Assembly: GCF_022763345.1 (NCBI RefSeq)
Contig: NZ_JALEGS010000104.1
Location: forward strand, 40,392 to 104,391
Direction: 5' to 3'
Origin: Phaeodactylibacter sp.
GTDB lineage: Bacteria > Bacteroidota > Bacteroidia > Chitinophagales > Saprospiraceae
Length of the DNA: 64,000 bases
This document shows, piece by piece, positions 46,804 through 56,550 of this stretch; within the stretch, counting starts at the first letter, position 1; each line of letters begins with the position of its first letter. The position numbers and the translations under genes were made by a program. The notes beneath the pieces are model-generated. The model saw only the letters and a program-made list of their open reading frames with translations. It searched no databases and was not told the origin of the DNA.

Positions 46804-47979
46804 CTATAGATATGCAATCGAAGCTAAATAAAACAGGGCCGCTGTGCCTGCACTTATAACAATTGTAAACCAGGAAACACCTTGCTTTTGCTGCATCAAA
46901 AGCAGCAAGGCGGCATATTGGAGCGGTAGCAGGTTACGGGCAAAGGAGAAGGGGTCCTCGTAAATGGCTTTGGACAACAGCAACATAAACACCAGGTTGA
47001 AGAGAAAAATGAGCGTAATGGGCTGAAATAAGCTGGATAGGCGGCTCTTCCATAGCTCCAGGAGCCCTTCCAGTGAGATAAGGACGATGGGAGCCAATGC
47101 CCCTAGCCAGAAGAGTGGAAACGTTAGCGTTTCGGCATACCCTCGGGCTATTCCCGCAAAGGGCCAGTCAAAGTGTTTGAGCAGCGTGCCATCTGAAGGG
47201 GCATTCCAGCCCAAAAAGGTGCTCCATCCAAAATAAGCCACAAAGGGAAAGGTCAGAAGCACGAGGGGCCCGTATTGTTTTTGCCGAAAGGCGCGCAGCC
47301 CTGTAGAAAAAGCGCTCCCAAGTAATAGGAAAATAACCGTTTCCTTTGTGAGCATAGCGGCGGTGGCCATTAAGGTGAAAGCCCAAAATCTTTTTTTAAG
47401 TACAAAGTAGAGGCTCAGTAATCCAAAAGCGACACCAAGGTGGTCGGACAGATCTCTGAAAAGGCATATCCATGTCCCAATAAAGGCCAGGGGCATCAGG
47501 CAATAGTAAGAAGGAGCCTTAAACAGCCTGGTCATCAGGAAGCAGGCGCTGATGGCAAGGCCAATACCAAGAATGTTGATGAGCACCAGTGCAAAAGGCA
47601 GGTAGCGGCCCTGCCCAAATCCGTTTGCTGCCCAGGCAAGTAAGGGGTAGCCAATGCGTTTGGTGCGCAGGGCCGGATTGTCTATTTTAATCCCGGGTCC
47701 AAAAGATGGGGCAAATGAATTTTCAGAAGGCGGACTGGAAATAGCTTTAATCCTTTCAAAAGGGTTTAGTGCCAATGCATAGAAAAATTGGCCATCGTAC
47801 CCGTCATGCGGATAGATCTTAACCTCTTCGTTGAAGGCCGCCTGCTCGATATTGCTATTGCTTAAGAGGATAAATGCGCTAAAGTCCCGGTCCAGAAGGT
47901 GCCAGTACACTGCCGTCAGCAGGGTGGTGGCCAACAAACCGGCAAGGACCCAGCAGAAGCCCTTCTTCCAGTTGTGCAT
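46804..47979 (-). CDS. Polytopic membrane protein, GT-C glycosyltransferase-like
   Basis: HDGYDGQFFYALALNPF...RTKRIGYPLLAW plus about 9 TM segments. Confidence 0.6.
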   Translation of the reverse strand: MHNWKKGFCWVLAGLLATTLLTAVYWHLLDRDFSAFILLSNSNIEQAAFNEEVKIYPHDGYDGQFFYALALNPFERIKAISSPPSENSFAPSFGPGIKIDNPALRTKRIGYPLLAWAANGFGQGRYLPFALVLINILGIGLAISACFLMTRLFKAPSYYCLMPLAFIGTWICLFRDLSDHLGVAFGLLSLYFVLKKRFWAFTLMATAAMLTKETVIFLLLGSAFSTGLRAFRQKQYGPLVLLTFPFVAYFGWSTFLGWNAPSDGTLLKHFDWPFAGIARGYAETLTFPLFWLGALAPIVLISLEGLLELWKSRLSSLFQPITLIFLFNLVFMLLLSKAIYEDPFSFARNLLPLQYAALLLLMQQKQGVSWFTIVISAGTAALFYLASIAYL

Positions 47980-48138
47980 ATTCTTGGTAAAATAGGTTCA
48001 GTGGGTAAGATATTAAGAAACTTTTGTAAATAGCATCCGTTGTCATCGCTTTTGCCAGCCGTTGAAAAAATTGCTAAACCATACTTTCATTCAGGCGTTA
48101 CACTCATTCATACACTTCTCACGTGAAATCCGGAATAC

Positions 48139-49617
48139 ATGAACCATATTAAAACGCTGGGCGAACTAAAGCAAAGCGGTTATCAATCGCGCTCCATCAA
48201 AGAAGAGCTGCGGCAAAATCTGATTCAAAAACTTCAGGCTAAGGAAAAAGTATTCGAAGGTATCCTGGGGTTCGATGATACCGTACTTCCCGATATTGAA
48301 CGGGCTATTTTGTCCCGCCATAATATCCTGTTGCTTGGGCTGCGCGGACAAGCGAAAACGCGGATTGCCCGCCTGCTGGTCAATCTGCTGGATGAGTGGA
48401 TGCCTGTCGTGGGCGGAAGCGATCTGCACGACGACCCCTTAAATCCGATCTCCCGGCAGGCCAAAGCGATTATTGCTGAGCACGGCGACGATACGCCTGT
48501 TGAATGGGTGCACCGTGAGGAGCGCTATGTGGAAAAACTGGCGACTCCGGATGTGAGTGTAGCAGATCTTATTGGTGATGTAGATCCCATCAAAGCGGCT
48601 AGTTTGAAATTGTCTTACTCTGATGAGCGGGTCATCCACTTCGGGTTGGTGCCCCGTTCTCACCGCAGCATTTTCGTGATTAATGAGCTGCCTGACCTGC
48701 AGCCCCGTATTCAGGTTTCGCTTTTCAACATTCTGCAGGAAGGCGATATACAAATCCGGGGTTTCAAATTGCGCCTCCCGCTTGACATTCAGTTTGTATT
48801 TACGGCAAACCCTGAGGACTATACCAATCGGGGCAGTATCATCACACCGCTCAAAGACCGTATTGAAAGCCAAATTCTGACCCACTATCCCAAGACAATC
48901 GAGATCGCCCGGCAGATTACCAGGCAGGAGGCCGAGCTTACGGATGCACAGCGGGAAGCTACAGAAGTGCCGGATTTACTTGAAATCCTTCTGGAGCAAG
49001 TAGCCTTCGAAGCCCGTGACAGCGAATATATAGATGAGAAAAGCGGCGTTTCTGCCCGCCTGACGATCTCAGGCTACGAAAACCTCGTTTCCACAGTGGA
49101 ACGCCGGATGCTGGTCAACGGAGAAAGTGCCGCCAAAGCCCGGATTACCGACTTTTGGGGCGTGGTCCCTGCCATTACCGGAAAGGTGGAACTGGTCTAC
49201 GAGGGCGAGCAGGAAGGCCCCTACGGTGTGGCCATCAACCTGATCGGCAAAGCCATAAAGAAATCCTTCCTTGCCCATTTCCCGAACCCCGATAAACTCA
49301 AGAAGGGCCGGGAAAGCGATCCCTATGGCACCATCCGGGCCTGGTTTTCCGGAGGTAACGAAGTCGAGCTGCTTAATGACTGCAGTGAGAAGGATTTCCG
49401 GAAAGCACTTGATGGCGTAGCCGGGCTGCGGAAGCTCGTGGAAAGCCACCTGAAAGTGTCAGGAGACGATGCCTACCCATTCATGGAACTGGTGCTGCAT
49501 GGGCTGGCAGAGTTTAATATCGTCAATAAGGATGTAATGGAATCTGCGTTTTCCTTCCGGGATATCCTGGCTAATATGCTGGATGATGATCTTTTTGATG
49601 ATGAATACGATAATTAA
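48139..49617 (+). CDS. MoxR/magnesium-chelatase-like AAA+ ATPase
   Basis: ILLLGLRGQAKTRIARLL Walker A-like, GLVPRSHRSIFVINELPDLQPRIQVSLFNILQEGDIQIRG, VFTANPEDYTNRGSIITPLKDRI. Confidence 0.87.
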   Translation: MNHIKTLGELKQSGYQSRSIKEELRQNLIQKLQAKEKVFEGILGFDDTVLPDIERAILSRHNILLLGLRGQAKTRIARLLVNLLDEWMPVVGGSDLHDDPLNPISRQAKAIIAEHGDDTPVEWVHREERYVEKLATPDVSVADLIGDVDPIKAASLKLSYSDERVIHFGLVPRSHRSIFVINELPDLQPRIQVSLFNILQEGDIQIRGFKLRLPLDIQFVFTANPEDYTNRGSIITPLKDRIESQILTHYPKTIEIARQITRQEAELTDAQREATEVPDLLEILLEQVAFEARDSEYIDEKSGVSARLTISGYENLVSTVERRMLVNGESAAKARITDFWGVVPAITGKVELVYEGEQEGPYGVAINLIGKAIKKSFLAHFPNPDKLKKGRESDPYGTIRAWFSGGNEVELLNDCSEKDFRKALDGVAGLRKLVESHLKVSGDDAYPFMELVLHGLAEFNIVNKDVMESAFSFRDILANMLDDDLFDDEYDN

Positions 49618-49647
49618 TTTGACCTTTTGTTAACCCTGTGTTAACTT

Positions 49648-49690
49648 AACGGGAGGTTGGAGCTGGCAAGCTGCAGCCTCCCGTTTTTAA
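49648..49690 (+). terminator. Terminator after the AAA+ gene
   Basis: aacgggagg ... cctcccgtt followed by tttaa. Confidence 0.75.
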
Positions 49691-49780
49691 TTGAGCGGGT
49701 TGCAGCAGGAGGCGGTATTTATTTTACCGGTTCCACTCCAAAAGCTCTGCCCGGATTAAGCAACCAAAAAATTAAACCAT

Positions 49781-50395
49781 ATGCTATTAAAAATCAATCC
49801 TGACAACCCGGAAGGCCGCAAAATCGATCAGGCGGTTGACGTGCTCCGGGAAGGTGGTGTCATTATTTACCCTACAGACACGGTCTACGGGCTGGGCTGC
49901 GATATTTTCAATTCAAAGGCCGTAGACCGGATTTGTAAACTCAGGGGGCTAGACCCGGTCAAAGCCCGCCTCTCCTTTATATGTAAAGACATCAGTCAGG
50001 TAGCCGATTATGCACAACAAATCGACAATACAGTGTTCAGGCTGATGAAGAAGCATCTGCCGGGTGCCTTTACCTTCGTGCTGAATTCCAATAATAAGGT
50101 ACCCAAGATGTTCAAGAACCGCAAGCGGACTATCGGGGTGCGCATCCCCGGCAACAACATTTGTCAGGCATTGGTGGAAGGGTTGGACCGGCCTATCCTC
50201 ACCGCTTCGCTCAAAAGTGATGACGAAATACTGGAGTACTTTACGGACCCAATAGACATTTATGAAGATTTTGGCAAGCTCGTTGACCTGGTGATCGATG
50301 GTGGCATTGGGAATAATCAGCCCTCCACGGTAGTCGATTGCACGGGTTCAGAGCCTGTTGTGCTGCGGGAAGGGACGGGAGTCCTTGAGCTGTAG
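49781..50395 (+). CDS. L-threonylcarbamoyladenylate synthase (Sua5/YciO/YrdC)
   Basis: GGVIIYPTDTVYGLGCDIFNSKAVDRICKLRG, KHLPGAFTFVL, RTIGVRIPGN, STVVDCTG. Confidence 0.9.
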   Translation: MLLKINPDNPEGRKIDQAVDVLREGGVIIYPTDTVYGLGCDIFNSKAVDRICKLRGLDPVKARLSFICKDISQVADYAQQIDNTVFRLMKKHLPGAFTFVLNSNNKVPKMFKNRKRTIGVRIPGNNICQALVEGLDRPILTASLKSDDEILEYFTDPIDIYEDFGKLVDLVIDGGIGNNQPSTVVDCTGSEPVVLREGTGVLEL

Positions 50396-50416
50396 CCTTT
50401 CCATTTAGTGCTATTT

Positions 50417-50450
50417 ACCGGCACAGTCGCGATCATGTGGCTGTGTCGGT
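50417..50450 (+). terminator. Terminator after the Sua5-like gene
   Basis: accggcacag ... ctgtgtcggt followed by ttgcgttt. Confidence 0.5.
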
Positions 50451-50496
50451 TTGCGTTTGCAATAGAACTTTGTGTTTAAAACGACAAAATAAAGGC

Positions 50497-50526
50497 TTGT
50501 TTGAGTGGTTGAGGTCTTTATCTTTG
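50497..50526 (+). promoter_or_regulatory. Bacteroidetes-type promoter (TTG-N19-TATCTTTG)
   Basis: ttg 50497-50499, tatctttg 50519-50526; lies inside the ORF track's 5' extension and supports the start at 50553. Confidence 0.6.
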
Positions 50527-50552
50527 TGCTTGTTTTAAAACAAACCTGCTGC

Positions 50553-52886
50553 ATGAAATTTAAGCAATTACTGATCTTGCCCTTTGTACTCCTTGGCTTT
50601 ACGCTCTCTGCACAACAGAATGGGGGTATCGTAAGAGGCAATATTTACGACGAAGAATCCGGAGAACCGATTATCTATGCGAACGTCTTGCTGCAAGGCA
50701 CGGACCTTGGCGCCAATACAGACCTTGATGGCTTCTTTGCCATTTCTAATGTTCCAGCTGGCGAATATAAGTTGGTGGTAACCTATCTCGGCTACGACAG
50801 CCTTGCGGTTGATATCAAAGTCAAAGCAGGCGGTATCGTTTACGAAAGCATGGTCATGTCCCCAAGTGGGGTAGAGCTGGAAACCGTAAACGTATCGAGC
50901 AGCCGGGAGCAAGCCCGCTCGGATGTCAAAGTTTCAGAGTTGCGGGTAACCGCAAAGCAGATTCAGTCTCTGCCGTCTACCGGTGGGGAAGCGGATATTG
51001 CGCAATACCTGCCCGTATTGCCGGGTATCATCGTTTCCGGTGATCAGGGAGGGCAGTTGTACATACGCGGTGGCTCGCCGGTGCAGAATAAGATTCTGCT
51101 TGATGGAATGACCATCTACAACCCTTTCCACTCGATTGGCTTATTCTCTGTTTTCGAAACGGAAGCCGTACGGAGCGTGGATGTCCTTACCGGGGGCTTT
51201 AATGCGGAGCACGGGGGGCGTATTTCGGCAGTAGTAGATATCAAAACCAGGGAAGGAAATAAAAAACGCATGAGCGGACTGGTGTCTGGCAGCCCTTTCC
51301 TAACCAAGGCGCTTATTGAGGGCCCCATCAAGAAATTGGGAGATGATGGTGGTGGAAGTACCTCCTTCATACTGACTGGAAAACATTCCTACCTGGACCA
51401 GTCCTCAAAAATCTTTTATGACTACGCAGTAGATACTACGTTTTTCTCCTTTGCCTCCCAGGATACTTCTTTGGCGGATATTGGAGAAATCGGCCTGCCT
51501 TACACGTTTACCGATTTGTACGGAAAAATATCCTTTGTTGGAGACAACGGTAGTAAACTCAATGTTTTTGGCTTTAATTTTACTGACCGATTCGACTTTG
51601 TGGGACTGGCCAAACTCGACTGGACGAACGTTGGCGGTGGTGCTAACTTCACGCTTATTCCGCCCAACTCCAATGTCATCCTCAATGGCACGGTCGCTGT
51701 AACAGACTACGATATTTCTCTGGAAGAAGCTGACGGCAACCCTCGGCAGAGTGGGGTGAGTAGCTTCAATGCCTTGCTGAATTTCACCTACTTCGGCAAT
51801 AAAAACCGCTTTGACTACGGTTTTGACTTTACCGGGTTCAATACGGATTTTACCTTCCGCAATTTCATCGGCTCTACTATACAGCAGCGGAGTTTCACAA
51901 CGGAAGTAGCAGGTTATTTCAAGTATAAACAACGCCTTGGCGACCTGATCATTGAGCCAGGCTTGCGCCTCCACTACTACGCTTCACAGTCTGAGATGTC
52001 TATAGAGCCTCGCTTCGGGCTTAAATATAACATTACGGACTTCCTGCGCATCAAGTTTGGAGCAGGGGTATACTCCCAAAACGTGATCAGTACGGTCAAT
52101 GACCTGGATGTGGTCAACTTCTTTATCGGCTTCCTGGCTGGTCCGGAGGAAACGCTTTTCAAGCCAGCCTCTAACGAACCGGTAGATCAGCCCCTTCAAA
52201 AGGCTATTCATGCAATCGGTGGGGTAGAGGTGGACGTAGGCGATCAGCTCACGATCAATGTGGAGCCTTACCTGAAGCGGTTCACCCAGCTCATCAATAT
52301 CAACCGGAACAAGTTGTCTGATTTTGATCCGGACTTCATCACAGAAACCGGTGAAGCCTATGGTATTGATCTGTCTGCACGCTACCAGGCACAAAATGGA
52401 TACCTTTGGGCGACTTACTCACTGGGTCGTGTTACCCGGGACGACGGCAATCAGGTGTACCCTACCATCTTTGACCGCCGCCATAACATCAACCTGCTTG
52501 GCGTGTATACTTTTGGAAAAGACAAGCTTTGGGAGGCAAGCCTGCGCTGGAACATGGGTTCCGGTTTCCCTTTCACGCAGACACAGGGTTTCTACGAGCA
52601 GAATGACTTTACCAATCTGCTCTTCACGAATATCCTGACGGGCAACTTTGATCTCGGCACCATTTTGAGTGATGAAATCAATGGAGGCCGTTTGCCTTAC
52701 TACCATCGCCTTGATGCTTCTGTGAAGCGCACCATCGAGTTTGGTAAGCACACCTCAATGGATATCAACCTGAGTATTACGAATGTCTACAACCGGGAAA
52801 ATATCTTTTACGTAGACCGCGTGACCAACAGCCGCGTCAATCAGTTGCCTATATTGCCAGCCCTTGGGGTGCAGTTTAATTTCTAA
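50553..52886 (+). CDS. TonB-dependent receptor with N-terminal carboxypeptidase-regulatory-like domain
   Basis: Signal MKFKQLLILPFVLLGFTLSAQ, GNIYDEESGEPIIYANVLLQGT, plug QYLPVLPGIIVSGDQGGQLYIRGGSPVQNKILLDGMTIYNPFH, C-terminal LPALGVQFNF. Confidence 0.9.
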   Translation: MKFKQLLILPFVLLGFTLSAQQNGGIVRGNIYDEESGEPIIYANVLLQGTDLGANTDLDGFFAISNVPAGEYKLVVTYLGYDSLAVDIKVKAGGIVYESMVMSPSGVELETVNVSSSREQARSDVKVSELRVTAKQIQSLPSTGGEADIAQYLPVLPGIIVSGDQGGQLYIRGGSPVQNKILLDGMTIYNPFHSIGLFSVFETEAVRSVDVLTGGFNAEHGGRISAVVDIKTREGNKKRMSGLVSGSPFLTKALIEGPIKKLGDDGGGSTSFILTGKHSYLDQSSKIFYDYAVDTTFFSFASQDTSLADIGEIGLPYTFTDLYGKISFVGDNGSKLNVFGFNFTDRFDFVGLAKLDWTNVGGGANFTLIPPNSNVILNGTVAVTDYDISLEEADGNPRQSGVSSFNALLNFTYFGNKNRFDYGFDFTGFNTDFTFRNFIGSTIQQRSFTTEVAGYFKYKQRLGDLIIEPGLRLHYYASQSEMSIEPRFGLKYNITDFLRIKFGAGVYSQNVISTVNDLDVVNFFIGFLAGPEETLFKPASNEPVDQPLQKAIHAIGGVEVDVGDQLTINVEPYLKRFTQLININRNKLSDFDPDFITETGEAYGIDLSARYQAQNGYLWATYSLGRVTRDDGNQVYPTIFDRRHNINLLGVYTFGKDKLWEASLRWNMGSGFPFTQTQGFYEQNDFTNLLFTNILTGNFDLGTILSDEINGGRLPYYHRLDASVKRTIEFGKHTSMDINLSITNVYNRENIFYVDRVTNSRVNQLPILPALGVQFNF

Positions 52887-52905
52887 TCTTACAGCAACAG
52901 CGTAA

Positions 52906-52947
52906 AACAGGGCTGTGACCTTAAGTGGGCGCAGCCCTGTTTTTTTA
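52906..52947. terminator. Bidirectional terminator between convergent genes
   Basis: aacagggctg ... cagccctgtt followed by ttttttac; TTTT on the minus side as well. Confidence 0.8.
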
Positions 52948-54882
52948 CTTCGTTACTATTTGCTGAAACGTCTTTATCCCCGCCTGGCTTTGTACTTTTA
53001 AGAGGTACAGACCGGAAGTTAGATCAGGCCAGGTGCCTTGATATTGGTTGCCTTCAGGCTGCCAGTTGGTAATCAGTTGGCCGGTTAGGTTAAACAGGCT
53101 AATGTCTTCCAGGATAGTACCGCTTTTAATCAAAAAAGGGGCGCCGGGATGTGCCGGATTGGCCGTCAGGACCTGGATATCTGTTTGGCGTGTGGCAATC
53201 TGGGAGGCAATGGGAAACTCCGATTCCAGAAAAAGGACCAGCCCATCGTGGTCGGAAGCGCTGAGTGGATTCTCTAAAGATAGTTCATAGGCTTCCGGGA
53301 AGTCTGCATTCCCACGAGCGTACTGCATGCCATTGATGGTGAGCCCGTTGAAACTGCTGGTCAGGCAATGGTCAAGGGCTTGAGCACTACCCTCAAAAAC
53401 ATAGGAATACCGCTCTGATGCAGGAAGGCTTTGAAGCTGGTCTGAGAGAGGTGGGGCCACTATGTTTAGGGGTGGGAACTGGGCACCCAGGCTGGGCAGG
53501 CCCGCGATTTGATTGAAGACATCCACATAACCATCCGTAAACTGGAAGGCGTTGAAGTCTCCGAGCACCACGAGATTTCCGGCAGTTTGTAAATCCTGAA
53601 TCATATTGGCAATGGAGATTGCTTGCTGATGGCGCTTATTGCGCACAAAGCCGGCTGTGCTGCCCTCTATCCCGATGAGGGAGCGCAGGTGGAGATTCAA
53701 TACCTGTAAAGTCATCGGTGGGTCCGTTGGCAGCTCTACTTGCAGAAGCAATGGAGGCCGATCGTGCAGGAGGCCACCACTAAAGGTAAAGATTTCTTCA
53801 GCCCCCAACTGGCTAATCTGAAGATTCGTGAAATGCTCCCGGACCAGGTACCCCAGCTTCAGGTCTAGATTGGTGGGCAGCAGGTAGGCATCATACTGCG
53901 CCTGCGGGTTCTGCTGTTCCAGGTAAAAAGCCAGGTTGTTAAGTTCGGTGAAGGACCCGACTTCCTGCATAGCCAGGATATCCGGCAGCCCCATTTGTTC
54001 GTCTATGTAGCGGGCAATTTTTTGGTATTTCACCTCAATGTTTTCTTCTTCTTCCAACAGGAAAAGCGCGTTGAGAGCGCCAACTGTAAACTCGTTGGCA
54101 GCTTTGGGCCGCACTGCCGCCGCCTCCGGTCCTGGAGTAAAGGTGTAGGATTCCGCAAGTACTCTCCAGAACCGCGGCGCTGCCTCAATCATGACCCCTG
54201 TGGCACTAATCAGGCTGCCGGTGCTGAAAAAACGCTGATTTGGAGCATTGAGCCCGTTGGGGTCCAACCAAAAGAGCTCAGGGTTGCCATCCCACACTGG
54301 AAGGCCCGGGAGGCCTGGGGCTTCGATGCCCGGTTCCCGGAACACCCGTGATTCCCCTATGCGCAGAGGGACGTCCTCAAAGCTTGAACTGGGGCCATTA
54401 GCGATCGCCTCAAAACTGACGCGCATGCCTTCCACACGCTCCAGGCTATGCACTGTTGAGTAGGTTGGTGATGGAAGATTTTCGGTCAATACAACTGGTG
54501 GAGGAAGTGGTAAGTCTTCACCGGTGTTGGTAACGCTTAGCCCTGGGTTGGCGATGATGGTGAGCCCGTCTTCTTCGTGGACGGTGCCGGTTATTTCCAC
54601 CACGTCGCCCGGACTGCCGAAATAGGTTCCTGCAATAACGACTGCTTCGGATGTAAGGTCATTGTTATCATAATCGACCCCGGGCGACTGAATGACAAAA
54701 AAATTGTCCCCTCTTGCGGTGACGATGTTACCCTGCAGGGTGATCAGCTGCCCAAGCAGCGGGCTTTCGTTACCAGTGCCCTGCACTTCGTGAATGGCGA
54801 AAGCAGGTTGACTGGAAAGCTTATTTGGAAAGATTCCAAATAAGCACAATGCCGCTAAAAAGGGCGGTAGAAATTTTACCAT
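52945..54882 (-). CDS. Secreted endonuclease/exonuclease/phosphatase family protein with T9SS C-terminal sorting domain
   Basis: DILAMQEVGSFTELNNL, NLVVLGDFNAFQF, LSASDHDGLVLFL; C-terminal ISLFNLTGQLI...LTSGLYLLKVQSQAGIKTFQQIVTK. Confidence 0.87.
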   Translation of the reverse strand: MVKFLPPFLAALCLFGIFPNKLSSQPAFAIHEVQGTGNESPLLGQLITLQGNIVTARGDNFFVIQSPGVDYDNNDLTSEAVVIAGTYFGSPGDVVEITGTVHEEDGLTIIANPGLSVTNTGEDLPLPPPVVLTENLPSPTYSTVHSLERVEGMRVSFEAIANGPSSSFEDVPLRIGESRVFREPGIEAPGLPGLPVWDGNPELFWLDPNGLNAPNQRFFSTGSLISATGVMIEAAPRFWRVLAESYTFTPGPEAAAVRPKAANEFTVGALNALFLLEEEENIEVKYQKIARYIDEQMGLPDILAMQEVGSFTELNNLAFYLEQQNPQAQYDAYLLPTNLDLKLGYLVREHFTNLQISQLGAEEIFTFSGGLLHDRPPLLLQVELPTDPPMTLQVLNLHLRSLIGIEGSTAGFVRNKRHQQAISIANMIQDLQTAGNLVVLGDFNAFQFTDGYVDVFNQIAGLPSLGAQFPPLNIVAPPLSDQLQSLPASERYSYVFEGSAQALDHCLTSSFNGLTINGMQYARGNADFPEAYELSLENPLSASDHDGLVLFLESEFPIASQIATRQTDIQVLTANPAHPGAPFLIKSGTILEDISLFNLTGQLITNWQPEGNQYQGTWPDLTSGLYLLKVQSQAGIKTFQQIVTK

Positions 54883-55027
54883 TTAGAATTAGCTTTGTTG
54901 TACTTTTTTTGTCGTGCAGCAAGGCGCAGGCATCCGGTAGCTCCTTTTTAGGAGGTTTCCGGTCACTGTCCAACCGTACCTGTTGAGGGTAATGGTCAGC
55001 CGCTGTGCCTGGACCTCCAAGTGACTT

Positions 55028-55531
55028 TTGATGAACACCACCGACCAGAAGACCTCCGTATTTGACCGGGCCTATGACCCTGTAATTCAAGCCGCTATAA
55101 CCTTTGGGGCCGTCATACTTTTCGTACTGTCTGCAAAGTTAATCAATTTAACAGGGCTGATGGACATTCCTCAGCGTTTCCCGTGGATGACCGCTGCGTC
55201 GTTTATGTTGCTGTTCGCTATGGGCAACAGTGTGTTTTCCCTGGCTTCTGAGAATATGCTCAAATACTGGGGGCGCAGTATTTACAGCTACCTGGGGCTA
55301 GCTGTGCTTTCCGGCGTAGTGGCCTACTTTTCTTCCTCCATGTCTATCGATGAGGCAGGGTCTTACCGATGGATTTATCTGGTACTCACGGTAGGCTACC
55401 TGGTCTTTTTGGGGATGATGGCTTTCATGCGGCAAATTGTGGAATTTGCTCAAAAGGAGGAATGGAACCACCCCCGCATCCGGCGCAACCAGAAGAAACG
55501 GGGGCGGGACAAAGATAATGGGAAGCGCTGA
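55028..55531 (+). CDS. Small polytopic membrane protein of unknown function
   Basis: 167 aa with about 4 hydrophobic segments and basic C-terminal tail. Confidence 0.65.
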   Translation: MMNTTDQKTSVFDRAYDPVIQAAITFGAVILFVLSAKLINLTGLMDIPQRFPWMTAASFMLLFAMGNSVFSLASENMLKYWGRSIYSYLGLAVLSGVVAYFSSSMSIDEAGSYRWIYLVLTVGYLVFLGMMAFMRQIVEFAQKEEWNHPRIRRNQKKRGRDKDNGKR

Positions 55532-55554
55532 TCTGCTACTTCCCTGCCTTTAAC

Positions 55555-56112
55555 TTATGGTTTAGCTTTGAATTTCGCTCCCGGCTTAAATTCCAGTGAT
55601 ACGGAATTGATACAGTAACGCAGCCCGGTAGGTTTGGGGCCGTCCTCAAATACATGGCCCTGATGCCCGCCACAGCGGGCACATTCTACTTCTATTCGGG
55701 TCATACCCAGCTTGCGGTCCTCCACAAGGTTGACGTTGGATTCCGCTACCGGCTCCCAGAAACTCGGCCATCCTGTGCCGGACTTGAATTTTGTTTCGGA
55801 AGAAAACAAGGGCAGCCCGCAGCCGGCGCAGAGGTAAATGCCTTTTTCCTTATTATCCCAGTATTTTCCTGTGAAGGCATACTCTGTCCCTTCTTCCCGC
55901 AATACATGAAAGGCTTCTTTGCTGAGAGCGGACTCCCATTCTGATTCAGTTTTTTGCACCGCGTCGAGGGTGTCGCCGTTCAACCCGATCAACGGGCCAT
56001 CTGCTTCGGTAGAAGTTGTGGAAGTGGTCTGGTTTTCTGTGGATTGCGCCTGCCCGCATGCCGTGAGTAGAAGCATTGCAGCCAACGTCGTACAGTAGGA
56101 TAGTCGTGTCAT
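55555..56112 (-). CDS. msrB: Peptide-methionine (R)-S-oxide reductase, putative lipoprotein
   Basis: [57 protein letters not shown]; lipobox LLLTACGQ. Confidence 0.92.
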   Translation of the reverse strand: MTRLSYCTTLAAMLLLTACGQAQSTENQTTSTTSTEADGPLIGLNGDTLDAVQKTESEWESALSKEAFHVLREEGTEYAFTGKYWDNKEKGIYLCAGCGLPLFSSETKFKSGTGWPSFWEPVAESNVNLVEDRKLGMTRIEVECARCGGHQGHVFEDGPKPTGLRYCINSVSLEFKPGAKFKAKP

Positions 56113-56226
56113 GGTTTACCTGTTATTATTTGTGGTAGAAAGGAAACGCAAAATCCGCCCGGGTGTTGAGAAGTGGATGTCGCCGGGAGGATATTTGGTG
56201 CAGTTTCAGGGCCGTACCGAAAAAAG

Positions 56227-56258
56227 TTGGGTTGTCGGACACTTTTCCGACAACCCAA
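56227..56258 (-). terminator. Perfect 13-bp stem rho-independent terminator
   Basis: ttgggttgtcgga cacttt tccgacaacccaa; on the minus strand followed by CTTTTTTCG. Confidence 0.85.
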
Positions 56259-56284
56259 GTAGTGGCGTATCGCCTTGTTAAGCT

Positions 56285-56539
56285 TTACAGGTGGTTTTGC
56301 TCCGTTTTGATCCCTTTTCTCCGAATTGCATTTTTGACGGCTGAGGTTACAATACCTGTTACTATCGTCCACGAGATCAATTCCAGCCAGGCGGGTTCCT
56401 CTGCTTCAATTTTATCGGGTGGGTCTTTTCGGTAGACTTTCTGGTAGCCTTTTTCCATCGTTTTCTTGACTATAAATCCGGCAGCAAGTGCTGCGGCTGA
56501 AACGCCAAGGTGCTTGATATCTTCTTTGGTGATATTCAT
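56285..56539 (-). CDS. Small hypothetical protein with hydrophobic segments
   Basis: 84 aa ORF just downstream of the DUF1206 gene and just upstream of a strong terminator. Confidence 0.6.
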   Translation of the reverse strand: MNITKEDIKHLGVSAAALAAGFIVKKTMEKGYQKVYRKDPPDKIEAEEPAWLELISWTIVTGIVTSAVKNAIRRKGIKTEQNHL

Positions 56540-56550
56540 GAGTTTGCTTT

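Noticed and set aside
50505-50552. 5' extension of the TonB receptor ORF
   Set aside because: Contains a TAnnTTTG promoter element; a typical signal peptide starts at 50553.
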